Assembly (NCBI GenBank): GCA_963820395.1
Contig: CAWGAE010000015.1
Span: forward strand, 620,001-684,000
DNA length: 64,000 bases
Direction of reading: 5' to 3'
Origin: DATFVJ01 sp963820395
GTDB lineage: Bacteria; Actinomycetota; Actinomycetes; Streptosporangiales; Streptosporangiaceae
In this document: positions 44,023-52,567 of the stretch, piece by piece
Layout of the letters: each line of letters begins with the position of its first letter
Numbering within the stretch: the first letter of the stretch is position 1
Translations under genes and position numbers: made by a program
The notes under the pieces: generated by a model
Told to the model about the DNA's origin: nothing
Database searches by the model: none
What the model saw: the letters and a program-made list of their open reading frames with translations, nothing else

Positions 44023-45609
44023 CTATGTGCTGCGCTGACCCTTGGGTTCGCGGGAACCGGAGGGGTCGTGCTGCTCGGCGGCGGTCTGCAGGAGCTGGCG
44101 AGCGATGGTCGCGTACTTGATGGCGGTGGTGTCGTCGATCCCGAACATGGCGGCGAGGTGCAGGGGGTCGGCGCCGTGGGTGAGGGCTTCCTCGAGTTGC
44201 CGGTCGACGCGAAGCCGTTCGAGGGTGGCGGTGAGGCCGCGGCATGTCTCGGTCAGCCAGTTCTCGCTGACCGCCCGGGTGGTCATGGCGGTCTGCTGGT
44301 TGACGATCAGGTGCGGGTTGGCGGTGCCGGGCCAGCGGCGGCCGCGGTGCTGCAGCCAGGCCAGGAGCAGGCTTCTGGTCAGGTCGCCGAGCGGGCGGGC
44401 CCGGCCCGCAATGACCAGCCGCCGGTTGCCGAGATCGATGTCGTCGAGATGAAGCTCCCGGATGGTCTTGGGCCTGGCAGCGTGGATGGCGGCCAGTGCG
44501 ATCGCGAGCCGGGCGGCAGGTGTGATGGCGGCGGCCGTGGCCTGGTCTATCTCGGCAGGCTGCAGCGGCTGGATGAGGATCAGGGGCCGCTGGCCGTCGT
44601 GGACGCCGCTGGTCGGGTCGCGGAAGATCCTGCCGGTCTTCTTGCAGTGGCCGAACAGTGAGCGCAGCGCGGTGAGGGTCTGGCGGCGCAGGCTTTCGGA
44701 CAGGAGGTCGGTGGCGGTGATGACGTCGGCGGCGGTGACCTCGCGCAGGTGGATGTAGTGCCCGGCCCACTTCAGCAGCAGCGGGTGCACCCGGTTGAGA
44801 TTCATCCGGACGGTGTGCTCGTCGCGGGGACGGCTGCGGGGCCCGCCCTTGCTGCGGGTGCGCAGCCAGTGCCCGACGTCGGCGGCCATCGGCGGGGGCA
44901 GCAGCGCGAGCCGGGCCCGCATCAGGCAGGCGAAGGAGGGGACCCGGTCGTCGTGCAGGAGCCCGGCGAGATCCAGGATCTCGGCGGTTCGGGTGACGCT
45001 CAGGTCCCGTGAGTGCAGGGCCGGTAACAGCCCGGACCAGGCGATCATGTCTCCGGGTGTGTGATCGGCCAGTACGACGGCCAGCGCCCGGCCGGTTTCG
45101 ATGACGATCCGGGCGTTCCAGCCGCGGGTCTCGGCGAGTTCGGAAGCGATGCGCCTGGTCAGGTCCAGGGCCTCGCCGCCGATTCTGGACGCGACCCAGT
45201 GGCGTGCGTCGAAGTGCCGCGATTCACCCGGGGCGCGCAGCTCCAACTGCGTCCAGGCGGCCGGGCCTGGCTGAGTAAGTCTGGCCGCCGGGATGGCGGG
45301 GGCCGGACCGGTGTTCCCGAGGCGGTTCATGCCCGCCAGCGACAGCTGCCAGCAGCCTGTGGGCTCGAAATCCGCAGGAGTGATCCTGCGCCTGCCCGCG
45401 GCGGCGATGCCGGCCTGCAGCCAGCACAGCCGGCAGTGCCCTTTCTTGACCGCGATGATCCTCCGGCAGCCGGCGCACTCGCCGGGGCGGTAGCGGCGGA
45501 CGAAGTCATAGCAGGCCCGGCAATACGACTGCGATCCGTAAGACGATCCCCAGGATAGACAGTCCGGGCAGCTGACGATCGGGGTGCCGGCCCGGATCCG
45601 CCTGGCCAT
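44023..45609 (-). CDS. Zinc-finger protein with a degenerate tyrosine-recombinase domain
   Basis: From the ATG at 45609, which overlaps the XRE stop by one base (TGATG), the protein has 528 residues. The N-terminus holds four CxxC pairs (CPDC, CRAC, CAGC, CRLC within residues 14-65), enough for two zinc ribbons. The C-terminal 200 residues resemble a phage integrase fold: KTIRELHLDDIDL around the Arg I region and AIKYATIARQLL with the candidate Tyr nucleophile. The HxxR box is replaced by RVDRQ and the LGH motif by FGI, so catalysis is doubtful. It is likely an accessory recombinase of the unit it shares with the next two genes. Confidence 0.7.
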   Translation of the reverse strand: MARRIRAGTPIVSCPDCLSWGSSYGSQSYCRACYDFVRRYRPGECAGCRRIIAVKKGHCRLCWLQAGIAAAGRRRITPADFEPTGCWQLSLAGMNRLGNTGPAPAIPAARLTQPGPAAWTQLELRAPGESRHFDARHWVASRIGGEALDLTRRIASELAETRGWNARIVIETGRALAVVLADHTPGDMIAWSGLLPALHSRDLSVTRTAEILDLAGLLHDDRVPSFACLMRARLALLPPPMAADVGHWLRTRSKGGPRSRPRDEHTVRMNLNRVHPLLLKWAGHYIHLREVTAADVITATDLLSESLRRQTLTALRSLFGHCKKTGRIFRDPTSGVHDGQRPLILIQPLQPAEIDQATAAAITPAARLAIALAAIHAARPKTIRELHLDDIDLGNRRLVIAGRARPLGDLTRSLLLAWLQHRGRRWPGTANPHLIVNQQTAMTTRAVSENWLTETCRGLTATLERLRVDRQLEEALTHGADPLHLAAMFGIDDTTAIKYATIARQLLQTAAEQHDPSGSREPKGQRST

Positions 45610-45944
45610 CAGGCGGGCGGGAGCGAGCGCCCGTCCCGGCGCTTGGGCGTGACCTGCGGCCCGGCCTGCCCGGAGGGCTGGGAGGACACCGCAGTGGGTT
45701 GCCGGTCGCAGGCCGTCCTGGCGGTCCCGGCCGGTTCGGCGATCAGCAGCTCCTCCACCCCGCATCCCAGGACGGCGCAGATGACGTCCAGGTCGTCGAG
45801 CTTGACGCTGGCCGGGCTGCCCGACCACAGCCCGGACATCTTCCCGGCGCTGATCACCAGGCCCGCCTCGGCGAGCATCCGCTGCAGCTCGCTGGCCTTC
45901 CAGATGCTCCGGTTGGCGGCTGTCAGCCGCAGGTTCCACTTCAC
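45609..45944 (-). CDS. XRE-type helix-turn-helix regulator
   Basis: The 111-residue protein has a Cro/C1-type DNA-binding domain in residues 1-70 (ASELQRMLAEAGLVISAGKMSGLWSGSPASVKLDDLDVICAVLGCGVEELL), followed by a Pro/Gln tail. It overlaps the integrase stop by four bases and the Zn-finger recombinase start by one, so the three genes form one translationally coupled operon. It probably controls expression of the element or acts as a directionality factor. Confidence 0.8.
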   Translation of the reverse strand: MKWNLRLTAANRSIWKASELQRMLAEAGLVISAGKMSGLWSGSPASVKLDDLDVICAVLGCGVEELLIAEPAGTARTACDRQPTAVSSQPSGQAGPQVTPKRRDGRSLPPA

Positions 45945-47038
45945 GGACCGAGCCCCTTCAACCGATCGGCCGCCCGCTGCTGGCCGGTGACCCAGGCATC
46001 TTCGACATGGGTGGCCTGGACGTGAATGTAATTCATGGTCGTGGCGACCCAGGCATGGCCGAGGGTCTGCTGAATTGCGGCCAGATCCATCCCACCCAGA
46101 TACAGCTGCGAGGCGCAGAAATGCCGCAGAACATGCGGGGTGACCCGGTCCGGCCAGTCCGGCAGATGCGTGGCCGCCGCAGCGGCCAGCGTCGACCGCA
46201 ATGTCTCATTGCCTACCCGGGCCGCCGTCCCGTCGGCGTTGCGGCGCTCGGAACAAAACAGCGGGGCACCGGGCCGGGTGTGATCGTCATCGATACGGCA
46301 CCACACGTCCTCAACGAACCACCGCAGGGCCGCGCCGGCGTTGTTGATCAACGGCACCATGCGTTCGCGCGGCCCGGACCCCCGGGCACCCTTGCCCTTG
46401 CGGACGTGCAGCTTGCCGAAGCGTCCCAGGTTCCACTTGACGTCGGCCAGGTCGAGGTGGCTTGTCTCGTTGACGCGCAGCCCGACCTCGGCCATCAGCC
46501 GGGCCGCGGCGTAGTTTCGGGCGGCCGGGGCGAACTTCCGGCAGGTCACCAGCTCCTGCCTCCATCCGGCGAACAGCGCATCCACCTGCGGGGCCGAGGG
46601 CGGGATCCGCAACGCCGCCCGGCCCGCTCCCCGCGGCCGGTTCATCTCATCGATCGGGCATTCCACCACCCGGCCGGTCATCTGATGGATCTCGGCCTTG
46701 TGCCGGATCTCCAAAAACAAGAAATAGACCCGCAGCGCCCGCGAGCGGGCCAGCCGCGTGCCCTTGGCGGCGCCCCTCAGCACCTTGCCGAAGTAGGCAT
46801 CTGCGTCAGCGGGCTCCATCTCCCACAACGGCCGGCCGAACCACACCCGCATCTGCTCAAGATTGACCACGTCCGAAGCGATCGTGGCATCGGCCAGCCC
46901 GGCGGCCGCCCGGGCCAGGACGAACCCGGCCAGCACGTCAGTCTCGAACGCCGCCAGCTCATCCGGCCCGGCAGGCGCACGCGCCTCACGCAGATCCCGC
47001 ACGGCCGCCAAGCTCAACCCGGGCCTCCTCGGCTTCAC
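45941..47038 (-). CDS. Tyrosine recombinase (XerC/phage-integrase family)
   Basis: The 365-residue protein has a SAM-like core-binding domain (about 30-130) and a complete catalytic domain. Arg I is in AEVGLRVNETSHLDL, the Lys is in the beta hairpin VRKGKGARGSG, the box HVLR is in TPHVLRHFCASQLYLGG, the second His is in TLGHAWVATTMNYIHV, and the Tyr nucleophile is in that last segment. It should cut and rejoin DNA at a specific site. It is first in the three-gene overlapping unit. The upstream 150 bp contain several CTGGGGTTA and ACCCTCA repeats that could be its site or promoter. Confidence 0.9.
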   Translation of the reverse strand: MKPRRPGLSLAAVRDLREARAPAGPDELAAFETDVLAGFVLARAAAGLADATIASDVVNLEQMRVWFGRPLWEMEPADADAYFGKVLRGAAKGTRLARSRALRVYFLFLEIRHKAEIHQMTGRVVECPIDEMNRPRGAGRAALRIPPSAPQVDALFAGWRQELVTCRKFAPAARNYAAARLMAEVGLRVNETSHLDLADVKWNLGRFGKLHVRKGKGARGSGPRERMVPLINNAGAALRWFVEDVWCRIDDDHTRPGAPLFCSERRNADGTAARVGNETLRSTLAAAAATHLPDWPDRVTPHVLRHFCASQLYLGGMDLAAIQQTLGHAWVATTMNYIHVQATHVEDAWVTGQQRAADRLKGLGP

Positions 47039-47214
47039 TGATCCAAGAAGACCAGCACTGGAGACGATAGACCCTCAAGAACCCCGAGAAACCCTCAGCT
47101 GACAGCAGCAGCATGGGTCACGGAAGAACACCCAGGTCCTGGGGTTACAGAGGCGAGAGACACCTCAGGGAACTCTGGGGTTATTTATTAGGGTCCAGCA
47201 CCACTGGGACCTCG

Positions 47215-47545
47215 CCCGGCGCCCTACCTCGTTGGTCAGCAACTTCAAGAACGGTGGGACGGAGTGGGAGCCCGCGGGGCGCCGCGGCGGGTGAACGTGC
47301 ACGACTTCGCTGACACCGGGCTGGGCAAGGCGGTGCCCTACGGCGTGTACGAGGTGACCGCCAGCACCGGCTGGATGAACGTGGGGACCGACGCGGCACC
47401 GGCCAGTTCGCGGTGGAATCGGTCCGCCGCTGGTGGGACACGGCCGGCCCGCCTGGGGCCGGCACGCAGCCCGGCTCCTGATCACGGCTGATCCGGGCGG
47501 GTCCAACGGCAGCCCTCAGGAATACCCGCTGCTTGTTCTGGCGGA
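47215..47545 (+). pseudogene. ISAzo13-family transposase fragment
   Basis: Pieces in two frames read NFKNGGTEWEP, RVNVHDFADTGLGKAVPYGVYEVTASTGWMNVGTD, FAVESVRRWWDTAG-like and LLITADPGGSNGS. They match consecutive parts of the ISAzo13 transposase core (VNVHDFxDxxLGKAxPYGVYDVxxNTGWVNVGxD ... LLITADGGGSNG). Several frameshifts occur and both ends are missing. Confidence 0.75.
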
Positions 47546-48235
47546 AGCTTGACCCCTTCGCCTTGAAGTCGCGCAGCAGGTCGATCAGGGTCTACTCACC
47601 GCCAGCACACGAGGCGCAGCGCCGCCAGCGGGCTCAGACCGTCGCCACGCAATCCCGCAGCGCGGCGGTCGAGGCCGCCGCCAAGCTGGCCTGGGCGCTC
47701 GCCGCCAAAGATCATGCCGAGCAGGCCGCCGCGGATGACCGCGCCGAACTGGCCGAGCACGCCGCTGCCCATGAGGCGGAGCTGCTGCGGGTGCGGGAGG
47801 ACGCGGCTGCGGGGGCCCGAGGAGCAGCGGGGCAGTGATGAGGCGATCGGGCAAGCCCGCGCCGATGCCCAGGCATCGCAGGACGCGGCGTCAGCAGCAC
47901 CGGTCACGTCGCGCGCGGCCGCCGGCGGCCAGCTATCGGCGCGCCGCAAGCGCAGACCGTGAACCAGCTGAAACACCCGATAGCGTTTGTTGTCAAGGGG
48001 AGGGTTCAAAATCTTTTCCGATCCTGATTCGGCAGGCAGTGCTGATGGCTCGTCCCGGTGGAAGTACGGCCCCGCTCTTTCAGGGATGAATAGCTACGAA
48101 CAGAGGGATTATTTCTTATTCGGTGTATCACGGAATCCACCCCTTGCCTCCATAACAGTGCGAGCCCGCGTCAGCTGGGCACACCCGGGAGGTACGGAAG
48201 TCTATGAGCCCCCCTATGAACTACACCGAGGTCCG

Positions 48236-50371
48236 GTGACACCGATGGTCCCTGGTGAGATGCGGCCCCAGCTGGGTCACGGCGACGAACTCGCCGGCTA
48301 CCGGGTCGAGTCCTACTTGGCCCGTGGCGGGATGGCCGTTGTGTATCGCGCCCGCGACGTCGCGCTGGGGCGGCTGGTCGCCCTGAAGCTGATCGCACCG
48401 GAGCTCGCGATGAACGAGAAGTTCCGGCTGCGCTTCATGCGGGAGTCCGCACTCGCGGCGGCGATTGACCATCCCAACATCGTCCCGATCTACCGGGCCG
48501 GGGAAGACGACGGCCACCTCTACATCGCGATGCGTTTCGTCGACGGCGAGGACCTCGGCGCCGTGCTGGAACGAGAGGGCGCGCTGCCGATCGACCAGCT
48601 GCTGCCGCTGTTCACGCAGATAGCAAGCGCCCTCGATGCAGCGCACACCGCCGGTCTGGTACATCGCGACGTCAAGCCCGGCAACATCCTGTTGACCGGG
48701 CACGCGCGCGACCTGTCCACCCGGCACGTCTACCTCACCGACTTCGGCCTGACCAAGCGGTCGACCTCCCTGACCGATCTGAGCACGGCCGGCCACTTCC
48801 TCGGCACCATCCAGTACGTCGCGCCGGAACAGATCACCGGCGGCACCGTCAGCGGCACCGCCGACGTCTACTCGCTGGGCTGCATGTTGTATCAGGCGCT
48901 CACCGGAGACCCGCCGTTCCTGGCGGAGCACGACGCCGCCATGCTATGGGCGCACATAGCCGGCCCCATACCGTCCGTGAGCGGCCGCCGGCCGGATCTC
49001 CCGCCAGCGGTCGACGACGTGCTGGCGCGGGCCATGGCCAAGAAGCCCACCGACCGGCCACCCACGTGCCTTTTCCTCATGGCGGATCTGCGAGCGGCAC
49101 TCGCTGGTCGCGCCCCCGCACACGGCAGCGTTCGCGTCGAGCAGACGGACCCGGGTGATGCTAAGCCCGAACCGCACGCCGCGCCGTCTACCCACCTGCA
49201 CCGGGCACCCACCGACCAGACTGCACCAGCAATCACAGGTCCCGCCCACGCCGTCCCGCGCACACGGCCACCATCGCCCCCACGCGAAACACCATCGACA
49301 CTGCGACGGCGGCTTGTCCTCGGGACGGTGCTCGTCACTATTCTTGTCATCGCCTTCGGCGGCGCCGGAATCTGGCACGTCATCGCAAACCGGCACATAC
49401 TCCGAACGGCCGCCTACGCCCGTCCCCGCGTATCAGCCGTCCGGCTCAGCGCCAGCCTCCCGGTACCGGTGATGCGTGGCACCATCAGGGTCGGTAACGG
49501 GCCCCGGGGAGCCGCGGTCTCTCCGGACGGACGCCGCGTCTACATCGCCGACAACGCCGGCGACACCGTCTCCGTCATCGACACCGCGATGAACCGGGTC
49601 ATCGCGACGACACCCCTGTCCGCCCCGCCGCAATACGTCGCCATCGCGCCGAACGGCCGGCGGGCATATGTCACCACCTACAACGACGCTGACGGAACCG
49701 GACATGCGGTGCAAGTGATGAACACCGCCACGAACACCGTCGTGGCCACCATTCCAGTGGGCAGAAACCCCTACGCTGCCGCGGTCACCCCGGACGGCCA
49801 GCGCCTGTACGTCCCCAACCACGACTCCCAGGACCTGAGCGTGATCAACACGCGCACCAACTCGGTGACCACGATCATCGTCGTGCCACCGAGCCCGCAC
49901 TGGGTGGCGTTCACGCCGGACGGCCGGCGCGCGTACGTGGCCGACCACGAATCCAACCTGGTTTCGGTGGTCGACACGGCCAGCAACACCGTCATCGCCA
50001 AGATTCCCGTCGGGCGAAGCCCGCACAGCATCGCGGTGAGCCCGAACGGGCGCGAAGCGTTCGTCACCGACTACGACGCCAAATCGGTCTCAGTCATCGA
50101 CACCAGTAGTGATGCCGTGACCGCCACGATTGCGGTCGGAGCCAACCCGCAGTGCGTCGCTGTCGCTCCCGATGGACGCCACGCCTACGTCACCAACAAC
50201 GGCTCCGGCAGCCTGTCCGTCTTCGACACCGCGAACAACCACGTGACAGCGACGGTGCAGGTCGGTCACAGCCCATGGGTCGTGGCCGTCGCTCCCGACG
50301 GACGCCACGCCTACGTCACCAACAACGGATCGAACGCCGTCTCCGTCCTGCAAACCGCTTCGGGTGGTTAG
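48236..50371 (+). CDS. Membrane Ser/Thr protein kinase with a YVTN beta-propeller sensor (PknD-like)
   Basis: The protein has about 711 residues from the GTG at 48236; an ATG at 48245 is equally possible since no ideal ribosome site exists. The kinase domain (about 20-280) has the Gly loop LARGGMAVVYRA, VALKL with the ATP Lys near 51, LVHRDVKPGN, LTDFGLTK and YVAPEQ. A Pro-rich linker and one membrane helix (VLGTVLVTILVIAFGGAGIW) follow. Outside lie seven YVTN-type repeats (for example AVSPDGRRVYIADNAGDTVSVIDT), enough for a seven-bladed propeller. This is the PknD plan: an outer sensor coupled to an inner kinase. The ligand and substrates are unknown. No phosphatase gene adjoins. Confidence 0.9.
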   Translation: MTPMVPGEMRPQLGHGDELAGYRVESYLARGGMAVVYRARDVALGRLVALKLIAPELAMNEKFRLRFMRESALAAAIDHPNIVPIYRAGEDDGHLYIAMRFVDGEDLGAVLEREGALPIDQLLPLFTQIASALDAAHTAGLVHRDVKPGNILLTGHARDLSTRHVYLTDFGLTKRSTSLTDLSTAGHFLGTIQYVAPEQITGGTVSGTADVYSLGCMLYQALTGDPPFLAEHDAAMLWAHIAGPIPSVSGRRPDLPPAVDDVLARAMAKKPTDRPPTCLFLMADLRAALAGRAPAHGSVRVEQTDPGDAKPEPHAAPSTHLHRAPTDQTAPAITGPAHAVPRTRPPSPPRETPSTLRRRLVLGTVLVTILVIAFGGAGIWHVIANRHILRTAAYARPRVSAVRLSASLPVPVMRGTIRVGNGPRGAAVSPDGRRVYIADNAGDTVSVIDTAMNRVIATTPLSAPPQYVAIAPNGRRAYVTTYNDADGTGHAVQVMNTATNTVVATIPVGRNPYAAAVTPDGQRLYVPNHDSQDLSVINTRTNSVTTIIVVPPSPHWVAFTPDGRRAYVADHESNLVSVVDTASNTVIAKIPVGRSPHSIAVSPNGREAFVTDYDAKSVSVIDTSSDAVTATIAVGANPQCVAVAPDGRHAYVTNNGSGSLSVFDTANNHVTATVQVGHSPWVVAVAPDGRHAYVTNNGSNAVSVLQTASGG

Positions 50372-50441
50372 ACGGCTTGGACGGCCGGGCGTCATGATCG
50401 AGTCAGGTATGTCGTTCGGATCGTTCCGCATCGGGGTTGTG

Positions 50442-50623
50442 GGTGCGAGAGCACAATGCCACTTAACCTAAGTTGATCTTGGAGACGCTAAAGCGTCACC
50501 AAAGTCTTCTGACCAGCAACTATGCGCTGCCCACTACCGCAGGCGGCGCTCGCGGTCAGATCAGTAAACCCGCAGGTCAACGTCATGATCGACAGATAGG
50601 CTAAGTGGCATTGGTGCGAGAGC
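50442..50623. repeat. 160-bp MITE-like element with 17-bp inverted ends and 11-bp target duplication
   Basis: Inverted arms lie at 50454-50470 (CAATGCCACTTAACCTA) and 50597-50613 (reverse complement with one mismatch). The copies of GGTGCGAGAGC immediately outside (50442-50452 and 50613-50623) are direct repeats, as a target duplication would be. Inside there is a hairpin GACGC-TAAA-GCGTC at 50484-50497 and no gene. Length, ends and the 11-bp duplication fit an IS4-derived non-autonomous element. Confidence 0.7.
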
Positions 50624-51054
50624 CCGCCAGCGTGCGTGGTCGGCAGGACCTCGATCAGGCGCAGCACCGAGGGCACACCGACGTCGGCGAGCAGTTCGGG
50701 CCGGTCTTGCAGCGCCCACGCCAGCTGCAGCTGACGGCCTTGCCCCGGCTGATGCCGGAAACTGGGCCATCCTATGCGAACTGAGAGTATTTCGTGGAGT
50801 AGCCCGCCGAGGGGTTGATCTCCCATCGGATCAGCATTAGCACAGCCCGCGGCCGATGCGCGGACTCAGCACCGGTCAGCGCGGATCCTTGCCGTCGGCC
50901 ATGCCTTCGCGCAGCATGTGCGCCGCGGCCATTACGCCATCACTGCTGACGTCCCCGACCAAGAGAGGCTCCGCATGGCCTTCGACGAACTCGCCGTCAC
51001 CATCTGACCTAAGATCCGGGTGTCGCTGCAAGATTGTCTACGAATGGCACGACG
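50624..51054. other. Interval without a recognised gene
   Basis: No supported coding frame was found. A minus-strand stretch at about 50880-51000 reads EGHAEPLLVGDVSSDGVMAAAHMLREGMADG before a stop. It may be the tail of a lost protein. Confidence 0.4.
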
Positions 51055-51325
51055 CAACAGTGCCGCCGATGGACATCGGCGAGCGCGCCGGGCACTTCCG
51101 TTTCCTGGTCCGGGACCGGTCCGGGACCGCTCCGGGCAGTTCACAAGCGCGTTAGACGCAGGGCTCGCCAGTTCCGGGATCGAGGCGGTGAAGATCCCGC
51201 GCAGCCCACGAACGAATGCTTACGCCGAGCCCTGGGTGCTCACCGTGCGCACGGAGGTGACCGACCGGATGGTCATCACCGGGCAACGGCGCCCTGCGCC
51301 GTTCTGGAAGAGTACGCCCTCATTT
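51055..51325 (+). pseudogene. IS481/IS3-type transposase integrase-core fragment, frame broken by an 11-bp duplication
   Basis: The reading MDIGERAGHFRFLVRDR continues in another frame as DRSGQFTSALDAGLASSGIEAVKIPRSPRTNAYAEPWVLTVRTEVTDRM. This is the classic rve core with DRDxxFT and the later Asn-Ala-x-Ala-Glu segment. The break coincides exactly with a perfect tandem copy of GTCCGGGACCG (51108-51118 and 51119-51129). The N-terminal half of the transposase is absent. Confidence 0.85.
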
Positions 51326-52537
51326 AGCCGCGTCGATGAAGCGACGGGCTCCGAGGGCAGCTGCTCGGAACTGGGCATGTGCGTCAGGGTCCCAGGACCG
51401 GATGACCGAAATCATGTCCGCTGGATCGGGATTGCCCGGAGAGTAGGTGGCGAGTGCGGCAAAGAACTCATCGGGATCGAGGATTGATTCCGGCGTGAAC
51501 ACTCCTGGTCCTGACAGTTTTCCGTCAGTCAGGAACTTGAGGCAGATGGCGAGTGGGATGCCGGTGGCCGCGCCCATGGTTGTGCCGGGGAAGCGGCAGA
51601 GGGCGGCACCGACTGCGGCGGGCAGACCTTTGCGCCGTCCGGCGGCGTAGCCGAACAGCGGCGGCAGGCTATTGGGATTGAACATCCTCGATGGTTTGGG
51701 GGCTGGCAGGTGGCGTTCGATCCAGGCTGTCGCGCGTGCGGCTCGGTCAGCGCTCGGTGCGTGATGGTCGATCAACCATTGGATCGACTTCATCATGGTG
51801 AGGGTCGCTTGGCTGGCGTTGACAGCGTTGAGACTCGTTGTGAGAGATTCGTATGCGCGGGCGAGGGTGAGGGGCTCGGGATGACCAAAGGTCCATGACG
51901 GCCTACGTCCGAGGCCCGGATAATCGATGGTAATCCGCCGAAGAGGGGTCTCATCCACGAGTTGCCCGTCGCGAACGACTCGTATCGTCCCCGTCATCTG
52001 CCGGATGCCGTGGACGAGCGCAGCGCTCGGCGCCGAGCCCGTGGATTCTCGCGCGGCTTCGATGTTCCATCCGGTGACTATCTCCTCCGGGGGCTCCAAT
52101 TCACGGGCGGCGACGACGGCGAGGAGATTCGAGATCCCCGGGCTCGCGCCCATGCCGACGATTGCTGTGGAACCGCGGCGCACTGCTGTGTCATGGAGGT
52201 CAAGCAGTGTCTGTGTGGGTTCCCAGTCGTCGCAGATGTCTAGGTAGTGACAGCCTGCGTCGAGAGTGGCGGCCAGGATCGGCACACCGAAGCGGAAGAA
52301 CGGCCCGACCGTGTTCATGACTACATCGACCTGCGATAGCGTCGAGCTGAGCGCTTCCCTGTCGGTGACGTCGACGGCCATTGACGTCACACCCGAACCG
52401 AGCTGCCCGGCGAATTGTGCGGCTCGGTCACCGTCGAGGTCGGCGACCACCAGTTCGTCGACCCCCTCAAGTTGGGCGGCGATCCGGCACGCATACCGAC
52501 CTATCCCCCCTGTACCACCCAACGCCAGTACTCGCAT
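51320..52537 (-). CDS. Saccharopine-dehydrogenase-like NAD(P)-binding protein
   Basis: The protein has 405 residues from the ATG at 52537 (RVLALGGTGGIGRYACRIAAQL), which has GAGGCGGTGG upstream; the frame extends further but is not coding there. The GGTGGIG nucleotide loop and AxxDVTDREAL and NTVGPFFRFG motifs are typical of actinobacterial trans-acting enoyl-reductase/saccharopine reductase-like proteins. The C-terminal part carries GASPGISNLLA. The substrate is unknown. It is divergent from a TetR gene, only about 30 bp between starts, which strongly implies regulation by it. Confidence 0.85.
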   Translation of the reverse strand: MRVLALGGTGGIGRYACRIAAQLEGVDELVVADLDGDRAAQFAGQLGSGVTSMAVDVTDREALSSTLSQVDVVMNTVGPFFRFGVPILAATLDAGCHYLDICDDWEPTQTLLDLHDTAVRRGSTAIVGMGASPGISNLLAVVAARELEPPEEIVTGWNIEAARESTGSAPSAALVHGIRQMTGTIRVVRDGQLVDETPLRRITIDYPGLGRRPSWTFGHPEPLTLARAYESLTTSLNAVNASQATLTMMKSIQWLIDHHAPSADRAARATAWIERHLPAPKPSRMFNPNSLPPLFGYAAGRRKGLPAAVGAALCRFPGTTMGAATGIPLAICLKFLTDGKLSGPGVFTPESILDPDEFFAALATYSPGNPDPADMISVIRSWDPDAHAQFRAAALGARRFIDAAK

Positions 52538-52567
52538 CGGCCCACCGCCTCGGTTAGATTGACTGTC

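Noticed and set aside
44006..44770. A second minus-strand frame of 254 codons inside the Zn-finger recombinase gene
   Set aside because: It overlaps a frame with recombinase features and consists of His/Arg/Pro runs; it is a shadow.
47533..47838. A 101-codon plus-strand Ala/Glu-rich frame that looks like a coiled coil
   Set aside because: It begins inside the ISAzo13 relic, has no ribosome site and no family match; probably composition-driven.
48204..48239. An 11-residue frame (MSPPMNYTEVR) just before the kinase start, a possible leader peptide
   Set aside because: Too short, no ribosome site and no attenuator-like hairpins; overlap with the kinase start is likely chance.
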